Part shown: in pieces, positions 46,085 through 55,594 of the stretch | How positions within the stretch are numbered: position 1 is the stretch's first letter | Layout of the letters: the number at the start of each line of letters is the position of its first letter | Assembly: GCA_947626365.1 (NCBI GenBank) | Contig: CANQRW010000004.1 | Span: 44,394 to 108,393 of the forward strand | Direction of reading: 5' to 3' | From: an uncultured Lachnospiraceae bacterium | Lineage (GTDB): Bacteria; Bacillota; Clostridia; Lachnospirales; Lachnospiraceae | Length of the DNA: 64,000 nt | Made by a program: the position numbers and the translations under genes | The notes under the pieces: generated by a model | Database searches by the model: none | What the model saw: the letters and a program-made list of their open reading frames with translations, nothing else | Told to the model about the DNA's origin: nothing

Positions 46085-47809
46085 ATGAAAAAGAACATGA
46101 AGAAAGTATTTGCTCTTGTTCTGGCTGCATCTATGGTTACACTTGCAGGATGCGGCGGCGGAAATGATTCCGGCAGCGCCGGCGGTTCCGCTGAGACCAC
46201 TGCCGCTGCGGCAGACAGCAGCGCGGCAGCCGAGACAGAGGCAGCTGAGACGGAAGCCGCTGAGACAGAAGCAGCAGCTCCCGAAGGCGCATCTGTATCA
46301 CAGGAAAACGACATGGTAGTAGGAATCAACGTAGACTTTACCACCATGGACCCCATGGATACCAGCGACACTCTGTCCGGCGGTATTCAGAGACTGATCA
46401 TGGACGGTCTGTTCGGTTTTGACGATAACATGGCTATTATCCCCATGCTGGCTACCGATTATGAGGCCAATGACGACGCTACCGAGTTCACGATTCATCT
46501 GAGACAGGGTATCTCCTTCACCGACGGAACTCCCTGGGACGCCGAGGCTGCCAAGGCTAACCTGGACCGCTGGGGCGACAAGGAGCTGGGTCTGAAGAGA
46601 ACCACCCTGCTGTGCAACATTCTGAAGTCCACAGAGATCGTGGATGACTATACCGTTAAGGTTACTCTGGAAGAGCCCTTCGGCGCGTTCATCCCCACAC
46701 TGGCTCATCCCGCCTGCGTGTGCGTCAGCCCCCAGGTTATTGCCAAAGGCAATGAGGAAGCTGCTAAGGCTCCTGTCGGAACCGGTCAGTACACCTTCGT
46801 AGAGTGGGTTGCCGGCGAGCATGCAACCATCGCTCTGAACAAAGACTGGTGGGGTTATGATCCGGAGATCTGCGGCGGCGAGGCCCTGGTAGATCCCGAT
46901 GCCGGATTCAAGACCATCAAATTCGTTCCGGTTCCCGAGAGCGCGACCCGTGTCGCTATGCTGCAGTCCGGCGACGCTCAGATGATCGAGCCTGTTCCCT
47001 CTGAGAACATGGAGACTCTGAAGAGCGATCCCAATGTAGTGGTATCTCAGGAAGAGGGTATCGTTGTTCGTTATCTGATGATGAACAACCAGAAGGCTCC
47101 CTTCAACGATGTCCGCGTGCGTCAGGCTATCAACTACGCCATCGACAAAGACGCGTACTGCGCCGTCGTTAAGAACGGAATCGCAACTCCCGGTACTTCC
47201 ATCATCGGACCGTCCGTACAGTTCTACAAGGCTAACGATCCGTATCCCTATGATCCTGAGAAGGCCAAAGAACTTCTGGCAGAGGCCGGTTATCCTGACG
47301 GATTTACCACCAGCGTGATCTTCGCCAGCACTACGGCTAACCAGAAACAGTGTGAGTTCCTGCAGCAGCAGCTGGCTCAGGTAGGAATCACCCTGGAGCT
47401 GAATTCTCTGGAGAACGCTGTTGTTAACGAGAAGGTTCAGGATACCACCGCTCCCGGCGCTGAGGCCGAGGTTGAGATGTATGTAATCGGCTGGTCTCCC
47501 TCCACCGGCGACGCTGACTGGGGTATCCGTCCGCTGCTTGCCGTAGAGTCCGAGCCGCCCATGAGCTACAACATCTGCTACTATGAGAATCCGGAACTGG
47601 ATCAGCTTCTTCAGGACGCTCTTACCACCGCGGATGACGCCAAGAGAGCAGACGCTTACGCAAAGGCACAGGATATCATCTGGGAGGACAGCCCCCTTGT
47701 CTGCCTGTGCACCGATGACAACACCTGGGCTACTTCCGCTGGAATCGTTGACGCGAAGCTGTTCCCAGACGCATGTCTGAACCTTAGAAACGCTAAAATG
47801 TACAAATAA
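46085..47809 (+). CDS. Peptide ABC transporter substrate-binding lipoprotein
   Basis: 574 residues. Lipoprotein signal (KKVFALVLAASMVTLAGCGGG, lipobox LAGC), then an Ala/Glu/Thr-rich linker (about 38-75) and a family 5 solute-binding domain: VGINVDFTTMDPMDTSDTLSG, FTIHLRQGISFTDGTPWDAEA, VRQAINYAIDKDAY. It binds di- or oligopeptides (or glutathione-like compounds) outside the cell. Strong ribosome site GAGGAGG. A terminator-like hairpin separates it from the permease genes, which would keep the binding protein in excess. Confidence 0.92.
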   Translation: MKKNMKKVFALVLAASMVTLAGCGGGNDSGSAGGSAETTAAAADSSAAAETEAAETEAAETEAAAPEGASVSQENDMVVGINVDFTTMDPMDTSDTLSGGIQRLIMDGLFGFDDNMAIIPMLATDYEANDDATEFTIHLRQGISFTDGTPWDAEAAKANLDRWGDKELGLKRTTLLCNILKSTEIVDDYTVKVTLEEPFGAFIPTLAHPACVCVSPQVIAKGNEEAAKAPVGTGQYTFVEWVAGEHATIALNKDWWGYDPEICGGEALVDPDAGFKTIKFVPVPESATRVAMLQSGDAQMIEPVPSENMETLKSDPNVVVSQEEGIVVRYLMMNNQKAPFNDVRVRQAINYAIDKDAYCAVVKNGIATPGTSIIGPSVQFYKANDPYPYDPEKAKELLAEAGYPDGFTTSVIFASTTANQKQCEFLQQQLAQVGITLELNSLENAVVNEKVQDTTAPGAEAEVEMYVIGWSPSTGDADWGIRPLLAVESEPPMSYNICYYENPELDQLLQDALTTADDAKRADAYAKAQDIIWEDSPLVCLCTDDNTWATSAGIVDAKLFPDACLNLRNAKMYK

Positions 47810-47841
47810 ACTGTTTCAGTGAGTGATACTGAGATAAAAAT

Positions 47842-47888
47842 ATGGCTTGGCAGCGAGGCCGGGACGCTTTCCTGCCAGGCCATTTTTT
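47842..47888 (+). terminator. Attenuating terminator between binding-protein and permease genes
   Basis: ATGGC-TGGCAG / CTGCCA-GCCAT stem with a long loop, followed by TTTTTT, 33 bp after the stop. It is within an operon, so likely partial. Confidence 0.75.
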
Positions 47889-47920
47889 ATCCGGGAGATT
47901 GAAGAAAGGGTGTAGAGTGT

Positions 47921-48841
47921 ATGCTTAAATATGTAATTAAGAGAATTATCGGTGTAATCCCTACCCTTATCATCGTGGTAACTTTCGTATTCTTCTTTGT
48001 CCGTATGATTCCGGGCGATCCGGCACGGCTGGTGGCGGGACCACAGGCCACCCTGGAAGACGTTGAGGTCGTCAGGGAACAGCTGGGTCTTAATAAGCCT
48101 GTTCACGAGCAGTACATAACCTATGTGACGGGACTTCTTCACGGTGACTTGGGAACCTCTCTGAGAACCAAACGACCGGTAACGGTTGAAATCTCCAACC
48201 GTTACGCCAACACAGCCAAATTAACCCTGCTGGCGCTTACATGGAGCACCATTGCCGGAATCCTGCTGGGGGTATGGTCCGGCAAAAACCGAAGCAAATG
48301 GCAGGATTACACAGGCATGACGGTGGCGGTCTCAGGTATATCCCTGCCCTCCTTCTGGGTGGGCTTCATGCTGATCATGATCTTTTCCGTAAAGCTGCGG
48401 TGGTTCCCGACTACCGGAGCGGAAACATGGAAAAGCCTTGTCCTTCCTTCGCTTGCACTGGGCAGCAGTATCGCGGCTATTATCGCCCGCTTTACCCGCT
48501 CTTCCATCATAGAGGTGCTGAAGGACGACTACATCCGCACCGCCCGCGCCAAGGGCCTGAAGGAAAAGGTCGTCGTCTGGCGCCACGCATTCCGCAACGC
48601 CATGATCTCTGTCGTAACCGTCGTCGGCCTCCAGTTCGGTTTCCTTCTGGGCGGCTCCGTGGTTACCGAGCAGGTGTTTGCTTTCCCGGGACTTGGAAAC
48701 CTGCTGATCGAATCTGTCAACTATCGTGATTATCCGGCGATCCAGTCCCTGATCCTGATCTTCTCGCTGCACTTCGTCGTAATCAACCTGATCGTGGACG
48801 TGCTCTACGCCGTCCTCAATCCGGAGATTCAGTTAAGCTAG
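47921..48841 (+). CDS. Dipeptide-type ABC transporter permease (DppB-like)
   Basis: 306 residues with about six membrane segments. MLKYVIKRIIGVIPTLIIVVTFVFFFVRMIPGDPA is the typical DppB/OppB start, and the EAA-like loop contains DDYIRTARAKGLKEKVVVWRHAFRNAM. It pairs with the next permease to form the pore. The 16-bp gap to the next gene holds a strong AGGAGG site. Confidence 0.93.
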   Translation: MLKYVIKRIIGVIPTLIIVVTFVFFFVRMIPGDPARLVAGPQATLEDVEVVREQLGLNKPVHEQYITYVTGLLHGDLGTSLRTKRPVTVEISNRYANTAKLTLLALTWSTIAGILLGVWSGKNRSKWQDYTGMTVAVSGISLPSFWVGFMLIMIFSVKLRWFPTTGAETWKSLVLPSLALGSSIAAIIARFTRSSIIEVLKDDYIRTARAKGLKEKVVVWRHAFRNAMISVVTVVGLQFGFLLGGSVVTEQVFAFPGLGNLLIESVNYRDYPAIQSLILIFSLHFVVINLIVDVLYAVLNPEIQLS

Positions 48842-48857
48842 GAAGGAGGAAAGCAGA

Positions 48858-49736
48858 ATGGCAAAGAAAAAAGTTTTAACCGAAAAAACCGACATCAGCA
48901 CGCCATTTTCCGAGTTTGTCCGGAAATTCAAGAAGCAGAAGACAGCTATCGCAGCCTTGATCTTCATTCTCTTCCTGGTGCTTTTGTCCTTCATCAGCTA
49001 CTCCATCGTTCCCTACGGAATCAACGAGTACGATTACAGCGCCATTATGCAGGCCCCCAGCGCCGCCCATATCTTCGGCACTGACGAATTCGGCCGGGAT
49101 CTGTTCTCCCGCATCCTGTGCGGCACCGGCATTTCCCTGGGCGTCGGCCTGTTCTCCGTATCCATCGCGGCAGTGGTGGGCTCTATACTGGGCCTCATCG
49201 GCGGCTATTACGGCGGCATGATCGACGCGCTGATCATGCGTGTCTGCGACGCCCTGTTTGCCTTCCCCGGCATCATCCTGGCAATCGCCATCGTGGCAAT
49301 CCTGGGCAACGGCATGGTAAACGTGGTTATCGCCGTAGCCGTATTCAATATTCCCAAGTTCGCCCGGCTGGTCCGCGGCAATACGCTGGCTACCAAAAAC
49401 AGCGTGTTCGTCCAGGCCGCCAGGAATATCGGCGCGGGAGACGCCAGAATCCTGTTCCGGCACATTCTTCCCAGCGCGATTCCGGACATTATCGTACAGT
49501 ACAGCATGTCCATCGGTTCCTCTATCCTGACCGCCTCTTCCTTAAGCTTCCTTGGCATGGGCGCTCAGCCCCCTACTCCCGAGTGGGGACTGCTTCTCAG
49601 CAACGGACGTAACTACATGATGAGCAGCTGGCACATCACTCTGTTCCCCGGTCTGGCTATCTTCCTGACCGTTCTCAGCTTCAATCTGCTGGGCGACGGC
49701 ATGCGTGATGCCCTCGACCCGAAGCTGACTGATTAA
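48858..49736 (+). CDS. Dipeptide-type ABC transporter permease (DppC-like)
   Basis: 292 residues. Starts with a cytoplasmic tail, then ALIFILFLVLLSFISYSIVPYG, the conserved HIFGTDEFGRDLFSRILCGTGISLGVG and the EAA loop FVQAARNIGAGDARILFRHILPSAIPDIIV. Second pore subunit. Coupled to neighbours by short gaps. Confidence 0.93.
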   Translation: MAKKKVLTEKTDISTPFSEFVRKFKKQKTAIAALIFILFLVLLSFISYSIVPYGINEYDYSAIMQAPSAAHIFGTDEFGRDLFSRILCGTGISLGVGLFSVSIAAVVGSILGLIGGYYGGMIDALIMRVCDALFAFPGIILAIAIVAILGNGMVNVVIAVAVFNIPKFARLVRGNTLATKNSVFVQAARNIGAGDARILFRHILPSAIPDIIVQYSMSIGSSILTASSLSFLGMGAQPPTPEWGLLLSNGRNYMMSSWHITLFPGLAIFLTVLSFNLLGDGMRDALDPKLTD

Positions 49737-49748
49737 GGAGGTGCTGAG

Positions 49749-50786
49749 ATGTCTGATAATACGATGAATCAAGTAAAAGTTCAGATGGAACCGGGCGCCG
49801 ACGGCAAGAACATCCTGGAGATCAAAAACATGCACACCTATTTCTACATGGACAGCGGCGTGGTAAAATCCGTGGACGGCGTGGATATTGAACTGAAGGA
49901 AGGCTCTACCCTGGGTATCGTAGGCGAGTCCGGCAGCGGCAAGAGCGTCACCGCTCTCTCTGTCATGGGCCTTCTCATGGGAACCACCGGAAAAATCGCC
50001 GAGGGCGAAATCCTCTTAGACGGCAAGGATATCGTCCATATCAGCAATGAGGATCGCAGGAAGCTGCGGGGCAGCAAGATTTCCATGATCTTCCAGGAAC
50101 CTATGACCAGCTTAAACCCGGTCATGCGGATCGGCGACCAGATCATGGAGGGTATCCTTCTCCACCAGAAGGTAAGCAAGAAGGAGGCGGAGGCCAAAGC
50201 TCTTGAGATGCTGAAGATGACCGGCCTTCCCCGGGCGGAAAAGATGATGAAGGAATTCCCCTTCCAGCTGTCCGGCGGACAGCGGCAGCGCGTCATGATC
50301 GCCATGGCCCTGGTCTGCAACCCCCAGATCCTGATTGCCGACGAGCCTACTACGGCTCTGGACGTAACCATCCAGGCGCAGATTCTGGATCTGATGAACA
50401 AACTGAAAAAAGAAATCGGAACCTCCATTCTCTTCATCACCCACGATCTGGGCGTGGTGGCGGAGGTCTGCGACTCGGTAGTGGTCATGTATTGCGGCCG
50501 CGTAGTAGAAAAAGGTTCCGTCAACGACATTTTCGAGAATCCGTCCCACCCCTACACGGAGGGCCTGCTGAACTCCATTCCCAAGCTGGGCGTCCATGTA
50601 AAGGAACTGGATTCCATCCCCGGCAACGTCCCCAACCCCAAGTATATGCCTAAGGGCTGTAAATTCGCTCCCCGCTGCAAATATGCTTTCGATAAGTGCA
50701 GGGAAGAGGAGCCCGGATTCACGGAGCTGGGCGGCGGCCACCAGAGCCGCTGCTGGCTGTGCCAGCAGAAAGGAGGGATTCACTGA
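49749..50786 (+). CDS. Dipeptide-type ABC transporter ATPase (DppD-like)
   Basis: 345 residues. Walker A VGESGSGKSVTALSVM, signature LSGGQRQRVMIAMAL, Walker B ILIADEPTTALDVT, and H-loop FITHDLGVVAEV. The C-terminal oligopeptide extension has cysteines (GCKFAPRCKYAFDKC) that in related DppD proteins bind an iron-sulfur cluster. It forms a heterodimer with the next ATPase. Its TGA overlaps the next ATG by one base. Confidence 0.94.
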   Translation: MSDNTMNQVKVQMEPGADGKNILEIKNMHTYFYMDSGVVKSVDGVDIELKEGSTLGIVGESGSGKSVTALSVMGLLMGTTGKIAEGEILLDGKDIVHISNEDRRKLRGSKISMIFQEPMTSLNPVMRIGDQIMEGILLHQKVSKKEAEAKALEMLKMTGLPRAEKMMKEFPFQLSGGQRQRVMIAMALVCNPQILIADEPTTALDVTIQAQILDLMNKLKKEIGTSILFITHDLGVVAEVCDSVVVMYCGRVVEKGSVNDIFENPSHPYTEGLLNSIPKLGVHVKELDSIPGNVPNPKYMPKGCKFAPRCKYAFDKCREEEPGFTELGGGHQSRCWLCQQKGGIH

Positions 50787-51805
50787 TGGCAGATAATTTA
50801 CTGGTAGTAAAAGGCTTAAAACAGTATTATGCCGCCAAAGGCGATTTCGGCCAGAAGGCCGGCTACGTAAAGGCTGTAGACGGCGTGGATTTTGAAGTGC
50901 GCCGAGGAGAGGTTTTCGGAATCGTAGGCGAATCCGGCTGCGGCAAATCCACGCTGGGCAAGAGTATCTGCAAGCTGATTGAACCCACGGAGGGCAGCAT
51001 CCTTCTGGACGGCGAAGAGATTTCCAAATATACTCCCAGCCAGATGAGGCCCATTCGGAAGAAAATACAGATGGTCTTCCAGGACCCTTACGCGTCCCTG
51101 AATCCCCGGATGTCGGTCCGCGACATCGTGGCGGAGCCGCTGATCATCCACGGCCTGGCCAAGACCAGGCAGGAGACTGACGCGAAGGTCATCGACCTTC
51201 TCCGCCGGGTAGGACTGGACGACTACCACGCCAACCGCTATCCTCACGAGTTTTCCGGAGGACAGCGTCAGAGGATCGGCATCGCCCGGGCCCTGGCCGT
51301 ACAGCCGCAGCTGATCATCGCCGACGAACCGGTTTCCGCTCTGGACGTATCCATTCAGTCCCAGGTGCTGAACCTGATGAATGAGCTGAAGAAGGCCAAC
51401 AACCTGACCTACATTTTCGTTGCTCACGACCTGAGCGTGGTAGAACACATCAGTGACCGGGTCGGCGTCATGTATCTGGGCAACTTCGTAGAGGTCGCGG
51501 ATAAATACAACCTGTATCAGAATCCGCTCCACCCCTACACCAGAGCCCTTCTGTCCGCGGTTCCCATCCCGGATCCCAAGGCCAAGAAGGACCGCATCAT
51601 CCTGGAAGGCAGCATTCCTTCCGCCTTGAACCCCCCCAGCGGCTGTAAATTCCACACCCGCTGCCCTCAGTGTATGGAACGGTGCAAGACGGAGGTCCCG
51701 CCCAAGTACCAGGTAGGCGACAACCATTACGTCTACTGCCATCTGTACGACACGGAGGACGCGAAAAAAGAAGCCAAAAAAGCAGAAGAAGCTGTTGTGA
51801 AATAA
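50786..51805 (+). CDS. Dipeptide-type ABC transporter ATPase (DppF-like)
   Basis: About 339 residues. Walker [17 protein letters not shown], signature [15 protein letters not shown], Walker [16 protein letters not shown]-loop [13 protein letters not shown]-terminal extension with [15 protein letters not shown], followed by a lysine-rich tail. ATG 50786 follows AAAGGAGG and overlaps the stop of the previous gene. Last transporter gene before a terminator. Confidence 0.94.
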   Translation: MADNLLVVKGLKQYYAAKGDFGQKAGYVKAVDGVDFEVRRGEVFGIVGESGCGKSTLGKSICKLIEPTEGSILLDGEEISKYTPSQMRPIRKKIQMVFQDPYASLNPRMSVRDIVAEPLIIHGLAKTRQETDAKVIDLLRRVGLDDYHANRYPHEFSGGQRQRIGIARALAVQPQLIIADEPVSALDVSIQSQVLNLMNELKKANNLTYIFVAHDLSVVEHISDRVGVMYLGNFVEVADKYNLYQNPLHPYTRALLSAVPIPDPKAKKDRIILEGSIPSALNPPSGCKFHTRCPQCMERCKTEVPPKYQVGDNHYVYCHLYDTEDAKKEAKKAEEAVVK

Positions 51806-51846
51806 TCGGTTTTGCGCTACAATGGAATAACTCCGAATACGACACG

Positions 51847-51875
51847 GAGGCTGCGGAATTTTCCGCAGCCTTTCC
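51847..51875 (+). terminator. Terminator after the transporter genes
   Basis: Perfect 10-bp stem GGCTGCGGAA / TTCCGCAGCC with a minimal loop, followed by TTTCC. Confidence 0.7.
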
Positions 51876-51967
51876 TGCGCCCGGAGAATATCCGGAACGG
51901 AATCCGAAGCCCCCAGAAGGTGATTTTCGCTGAATTCCGGTCCGCAAAATAGAAAGAGGCATCTATT

Positions 51968-52789
51968 ATGAAACTGTTTATCAGCGCAGACATCGAAGGC
52001 TGTGCCGGTACGACCCTAAGTTACGAGACTCACAAGAATGAACCGGCTTACGCGGCTTTCGCCCGACAGATGACGGAGGAAGTGGCGGCTGTGTGCCGGA
52101 CCGCTCTGGACTCCGGCGTCCGGGAGATCGTGGTAAAGGACGGCCACGGAGACGCAAGCAACATCGACATCTCCGCTATGCCCGAGGGCGTCACCCTGAT
52201 CCGGGGCAAAAGCGGCCACCCCATCAACATGATGTTCGGCCTGGACGAGACCTTTGACGCGGTTCTCTACATCGGCTACCATGCGCCGGCAGGGGATCCG
52301 CAAAGTCCCTTAAGCCACACCTCCACAGGCAACAGCAACTACATTCTCCTGAACGGGAAACGGATGAGCGAGTTTATGCTGAACAGCTGCACCGCCGCCA
52401 TGTTCGGCGTTCCTGTGGTATTCCTGTCCGGCGACGAGCGGATCTGCCAGCTGGCCAGGGAGATGGTTCCGTCCATCACTACCGTATCCACCAAGCGAGG
52501 CGTAGGCGGCTGCGCCTTTAACAAGGCTCCAGCCACGGTTCTAAAGGAACTGAAAACGGCGGTCTCCGGGCTATTGTCCGGAACTCCCGGGCAGATCCGG
52601 TCGCGGTTAAACGCGTGCCGCATCGCCCTTCCGGAAGAATTTGTCTATGAAGTGAATCTGAAGGACTTAAAGCGCGCCTATCAGATGTCCTTCTACCCCG
52701 GCATGGAGATGGTAGATGAGCGCACGCTCCGCCTGAAGAGCCAAAACTGGATGGATATCATCACCGCCCATTCCTTTGTTGTCTACTAG
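51968..52789 (+). CDS. M55 family metallopeptidase (D-aminopeptidase DppA-like)
   Basis: 273 residues, the usual size. MKLFISADIEGCAGT carries the D-x-E metal ligands (D8, E10), VVKDGHGDASNID and LYIGYHAPAGDP carry the conserved histidines, and KRMSEFMLN follows. Bacillus DppA of this family removes D-amino acids from short D-peptides. Next to a dipeptide transporter it probably handles imported wall-derived peptides (inference). Ribosome site AGAAAGAGG. Confidence 0.9.
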   Translation: MKLFISADIEGCAGTTLSYETHKNEPAYAAFARQMTEEVAAVCRTALDSGVREIVVKDGHGDASNIDISAMPEGVTLIRGKSGHPINMMFGLDETFDAVLYIGYHAPAGDPQSPLSHTSTGNSNYILLNGKRMSEFMLNSCTAAMFGVPVVFLSGDERICQLAREMVPSITTVSTKRGVGGCAFNKAPATVLKELKTAVSGLLSGTPGQIRSRLNACRIALPEEFVYEVNLKDLKRAYQMSFYPGMEMVDERTLRLKSQNWMDIITAHSFVVY

Positions 52790-52811
52790 AAATCTATTGC
52801 GGGAGCGCAAA

Positions 52812-52860
52812 ACGCGGAGCAATCCGCGCGTCATAGGGGGCAAAACACCTTTTGACCCCA
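52812..52860 (+). other. Two small hairpins between the M55 and M42 genes
   Basis: CGCGGA...TCCGCG near 52813-52828 and GGGGCAAAA / TTTTGACCCC at about 52836-52859. They could be an intra-operon processing or attenuation site. No T run follows. Confidence 0.4.
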
Positions 52861-52894
52861 ACATCATTATATAAATACGGAGGGAATCTCAAAA

Positions 52895-54019
52895 ATGGTT
52901 AATATCAAGATCATCGAAGAACTGTCCAACGCCTTCGGCCCCAGCGGCTTCGAGGAAGACGTTGTAAAAGTAATTCAGAAATATTGTCAGGGCCTGAACC
53001 TGAAAAATGACGCCATGCACAATGTCTACGCAACCATGCCCGGCGCTCCGGCCCTGTACGCGGACGCTCCGGCAGAGAAGCGCCGAAAACCGGTCTTTAT
53101 GCTGGACGCCCATTCCGATGAATGCGGATTCATGGTTCAGAATATTGAAGACAACGGCCTGCTCAGCGTCATCACTCTGGGCGGCTTCCACCTGACCAAC
53201 CTGCCGGCCCACTCCGTCATCCTGCGCAATGGCCGAGGGGAGCTGATCCACGGCTTCACCACTTCCAAGCCGGTCCATTTTCTCACTGCCGCCCAGAAGC
53301 AGGACAACTCCCTGACCATCGAGGAGATCAAAGTAGACGTAGGCGCCAGCAGCAGACAGGAGGTCATCGAGGATTACGGCATCGCCGTGGGAGATCCCAT
53401 GATGCCGGACGTGACTTTTACCTATGACGAAAAGCACGGCATCTGCAGCGGCAAGGCCTTCGACAACCGGGTCGGCTGCATGTGCATCATCGAGACCATG
53501 CAGGCGCTGAAGGCAGAGAGCCAAAATCTGGCTGTGGATGTGGTCGGAGCTTTCGCCTCCCAGGAGGAGCTGGGCATGCGCGGCGCCACCGTAACCGCTC
53601 AGCAGGTAAAGCCGGACCTGGCTATCGTTTTTGAGGGCTCTCCCGCAGATGATTTCTATTTCCGGACCGGAGTGGCTCAGAGCTGCTTAAAGAGCGGTAC
53701 TCAGATCCGCCATATGGACAACAGCTACGTAGCCAATCCTGTTTTCATCGAGTATGCCCATGAGCTTGGAAAGAAGTACGGCATCAAGTATCAGGACGCG
53801 GTGCGCCGGGGCGGCAGCACCAACGCCGGCAAGATCAGCCTGACCCATCAGGCGGTTCCAGTGCTGGTTCTGGGCATCCCCTGCCGCTATGTCCACACCC
53901 ACTATAACTACTGTGCCAAAGCGGACATCGAAGCCACCGTCCGCATGGCGACCGAAGTGATCCGGGGCCTGGACGAGGGACGGATCCAGCATATTCTGAG
54001 ACAGGATATCCTGGCCTGA
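52895..54019 (+). CDS. M42 family metallopeptidase (glutamyl/deblocking aminopeptidase type)
   Basis: 374 residues. LSNAFGPSGFEEDV is the M42 start. Metal and catalytic residues appear in FMLDAHSDECGFMV (His), SGKAFDNRVGCMC (Asp), ASQEELGMRGA (Glu pair) and RYVHTHYNYC (His). It probably cleaves N-terminal residues from peptides in the cytoplasm. The FEGSP segment has Glu where many relatives have Asp. It follows the M55 gene and shares the peptide-use theme. Confidence 0.9.
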   Translation: MVNIKIIEELSNAFGPSGFEEDVVKVIQKYCQGLNLKNDAMHNVYATMPGAPALYADAPAEKRRKPVFMLDAHSDECGFMVQNIEDNGLLSVITLGGFHLTNLPAHSVILRNGRGELIHGFTTSKPVHFLTAAQKQDNSLTIEEIKVDVGASSRQEVIEDYGIAVGDPMMPDVTFTYDEKHGICSGKAFDNRVGCMCIIETMQALKAESQNLAVDVVGAFASQEELGMRGATVTAQQVKPDLAIVFEGSPADDFYFRTGVAQSCLKSGTQIRHMDNSYVANPVFIEYAHELGKKYGIKYQDAVRRGGSTNAGKISLTHQAVPVLVLGIPCRYVHTHYNYCAKADIEATVRMATEVIRGLDEGRIQHILRQDILA

Positions 54020-54083
54020 TCCCGTTCCCTGCCTGCGGTTAAATCGCTTTCCGCCAGACGATAATCTCAAAATCATGTATACA

Positions 54084-54130
54084 AAAAGACAGCCTCGGCA
54101 GCCATTTGGCGCCGGAACCGGCTGTCTTTT
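54084..54130. terminator. Bidirectional terminator between the M42 gene and nrdB
   Basis: AAAAGACAGCC / GGCTGTCTTTT with T runs on both strands, serving both convergent genes. Confidence 0.85.
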
Positions 54131-54141
54131 CTTTTCATGTT

Positions 54142-54189
54142 TTATCTTCCTTTTATGCTTTATCTTCCTTTTATGTCTTATCTTCCTGT
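54142..54189. repeat. 18-bp tandem repeat
   Basis: Two full and one partial copy of TTATCTTCCTTTTATG-type sequence between the terminator and the nrdB stop. Confidence 0.7.
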
Positions 54190-54204
54190 CGTCCGGCTGC
54201 TTTC

Positions 54205-55248
54205 CTACAGGTCGTCCTCCAGGGCGCTGCTCTTGGCGTAGGCCGTGCTGCGGGCCTCAAAGAAATCCGTCTTGATCATATTGGCGTTGGAATACTGAGA
54301 CACCCACCGCATGCTGTCCGGCTCCTGCTCATGTCCCTCGTAGATGGGGTCCAGGCCGATGTTGGTGCAGCGAAGATTGCCCAGGTACTGGATATAATCG
54401 GTGATCATTCCCTTGTTCAGTCCCTGAACGTCATCGCCGATGACATAATGGCCCCAGCGGATCTCCTGCTCGCATCCCTCTTTGATCATGCCCCGGTACA
54501 CCGCCTTTTTCTCCTCAGTGAACAGCTCCGGCTCCTCCTTCTGAAGTTCCAGAAGAATGTTGCGGAACAGCCACAAATGGGTGTTCTCATCCCGGTTGAT
54601 GTAACGGATCTCCTGGACAGAGCCGGGCATCAGGTTGTTGCGTCCCAGATTGTAGAAGAACATGAATCCGCTGTAGAAATACACGCCCTCCAGAATATAA
54701 TTGGCCACCAGAGTCTTCGTGAACACATCCAGCTCCTTATCCTTCTGGAAATCGTTATACAGATCGCCGATAAATTTATTCCTAGTCAGCAGATGCTCGT
54801 CGTCCTTCCACTGATAGAGCACGTCGTTGCGCTCCTGGGGCTCGCAGATGGTATCCAGCATATAGCTGTAACTCTGGCTGTGGATGGCCTCCTGGAAAGT
54901 CTGAATCGACAGGCACAGATTCACCTCGTTAGCAGTGATATATTCGCCGATATTGGGCAGATTTGCCGTCTGAATGCTGTCCAGGAAGATCAGGAAGGAA
55001 AGCACCTTGTCATAGGCCCTCCGCTCCGGCCCCGGCAGTCTCCGGTAATCCTTGATATCCACGCTCATATTGATCTCTTCCGGAATCCAGAAATTATTCA
55101 TGGCCTGGCGGTACCAGTCGCTGACCCAGGAGTATTTCATGTTGTTAAAATCATTCAGATTGGTGGTATTGCCGCCCACCATGCGGCGCAGACGGACGTC
55201 CGTGTCCCCGTCCGGGTTAAATAATGGTTTCTTCAGCATTTCTTCCAT
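54205..55248 (-). CDS. nrdB: Class Ia ribonucleotide reductase small subunit
   Basis: 347 residues. Metal and radical residues are intact: D90 in FLDSIQ, E120 and H123 in FQEAIHSQSY, Y127 at the tyrosyl-radical position, and later ILEGVYFYSGF and RDENTHLWLF with further ligands. It supplies the radical to NrdA, a step that normally needs oxygen or peroxide for cofactor assembly. Ribosome site AGGAGG. A 527-bp gap with two foldback structures separates it from nrdA. Confidence 0.93.
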   Translation of the reverse strand: MEEMLKKPLFNPDGDTDVRLRRMVGGNTTNLNDFNNMKYSWVSDWYRQAMNNFWIPEEINMSVDIKDYRRLPGPERRAYDKVLSFLIFLDSIQTANLPNIGEYITANEVNLCLSIQTFQEAIHSQSYSYMLDTICEPQERNDVLYQWKDDEHLLTRNKFIGDLYNDFQKDKELDVFTKTLVANYILEGVYFYSGFMFFYNLGRNNLMPGSVQEIRYINRDENTHLWLFRNILLELQKEEPELFTEEKKAVYRGMIKEGCEQEIRWGHYVIGDDVQGLNKGMITDYIQYLGNLRCTNIGLDPIYEGHEQEPDSMRWVSQYSNANMIKTDFFEARSTAYAKSSALEDDL

Positions 55249-55300
55249 GTCGCGTGTTCCTCCTAAGATATTGAAATAATTTCAGTGTTTTATAATTGCC

Positions 55301-55516
55301 ATTGTCAAATTATCCGGACTGTTTTCAAGTTTCGGAGCGTGGACTTCTAAAGTTCACGGCAATTTGCAAACAGCAGTCAAAAAATGGGGCCCCAAGGTGA
55401 TTATTCCTGAAAAAAGACCGAACCGGCTTCCCCATTTTTCTCCTGATGCAAATTTCCGTTTACTAAGAAGTCCTATCGCTCCTGCAAATATCAAACAATC
55501 CGGATAATTTGACAAT
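55301..55516. repeat. 216-bp foldback element with 18-bp perfect terminal inverted repeats
   Basis: The ends are ATTGTCAAATTATCCGGA (55301-55318) and its exact reverse complement (55499-55516). The arms stay similar for about 88 bp (shared GGAGCG, GGACTTCT, AATTTGCA, AAAAATGGGG), leaving a 40-nt centre at 55390-55429. It could be a MITE-like insertion or a structured RNA; it has no coding capacity. Confidence 0.8.
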
Positions 55517-55594
55517 CAGTCAACATCTGAAACCCGAATTAAAAATCGAAATTTACAACGCAGATACATTATATATTTAGGAATTCCCGTCGGA

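Noticed and set aside
55301..55516. 6S RNA as an identity for the AT-rich foldback
   Set aside because: The size and long hairpin shape are similar, but the perfect outer stem and lack of a recognisable central bubble do not support it. Left as an unclassified element.
55561..55582. NrdR box near the nrd genes (ATACATTATATATTTA)
   Set aside because: Too far from the consensus and no second box at the usual spacing.
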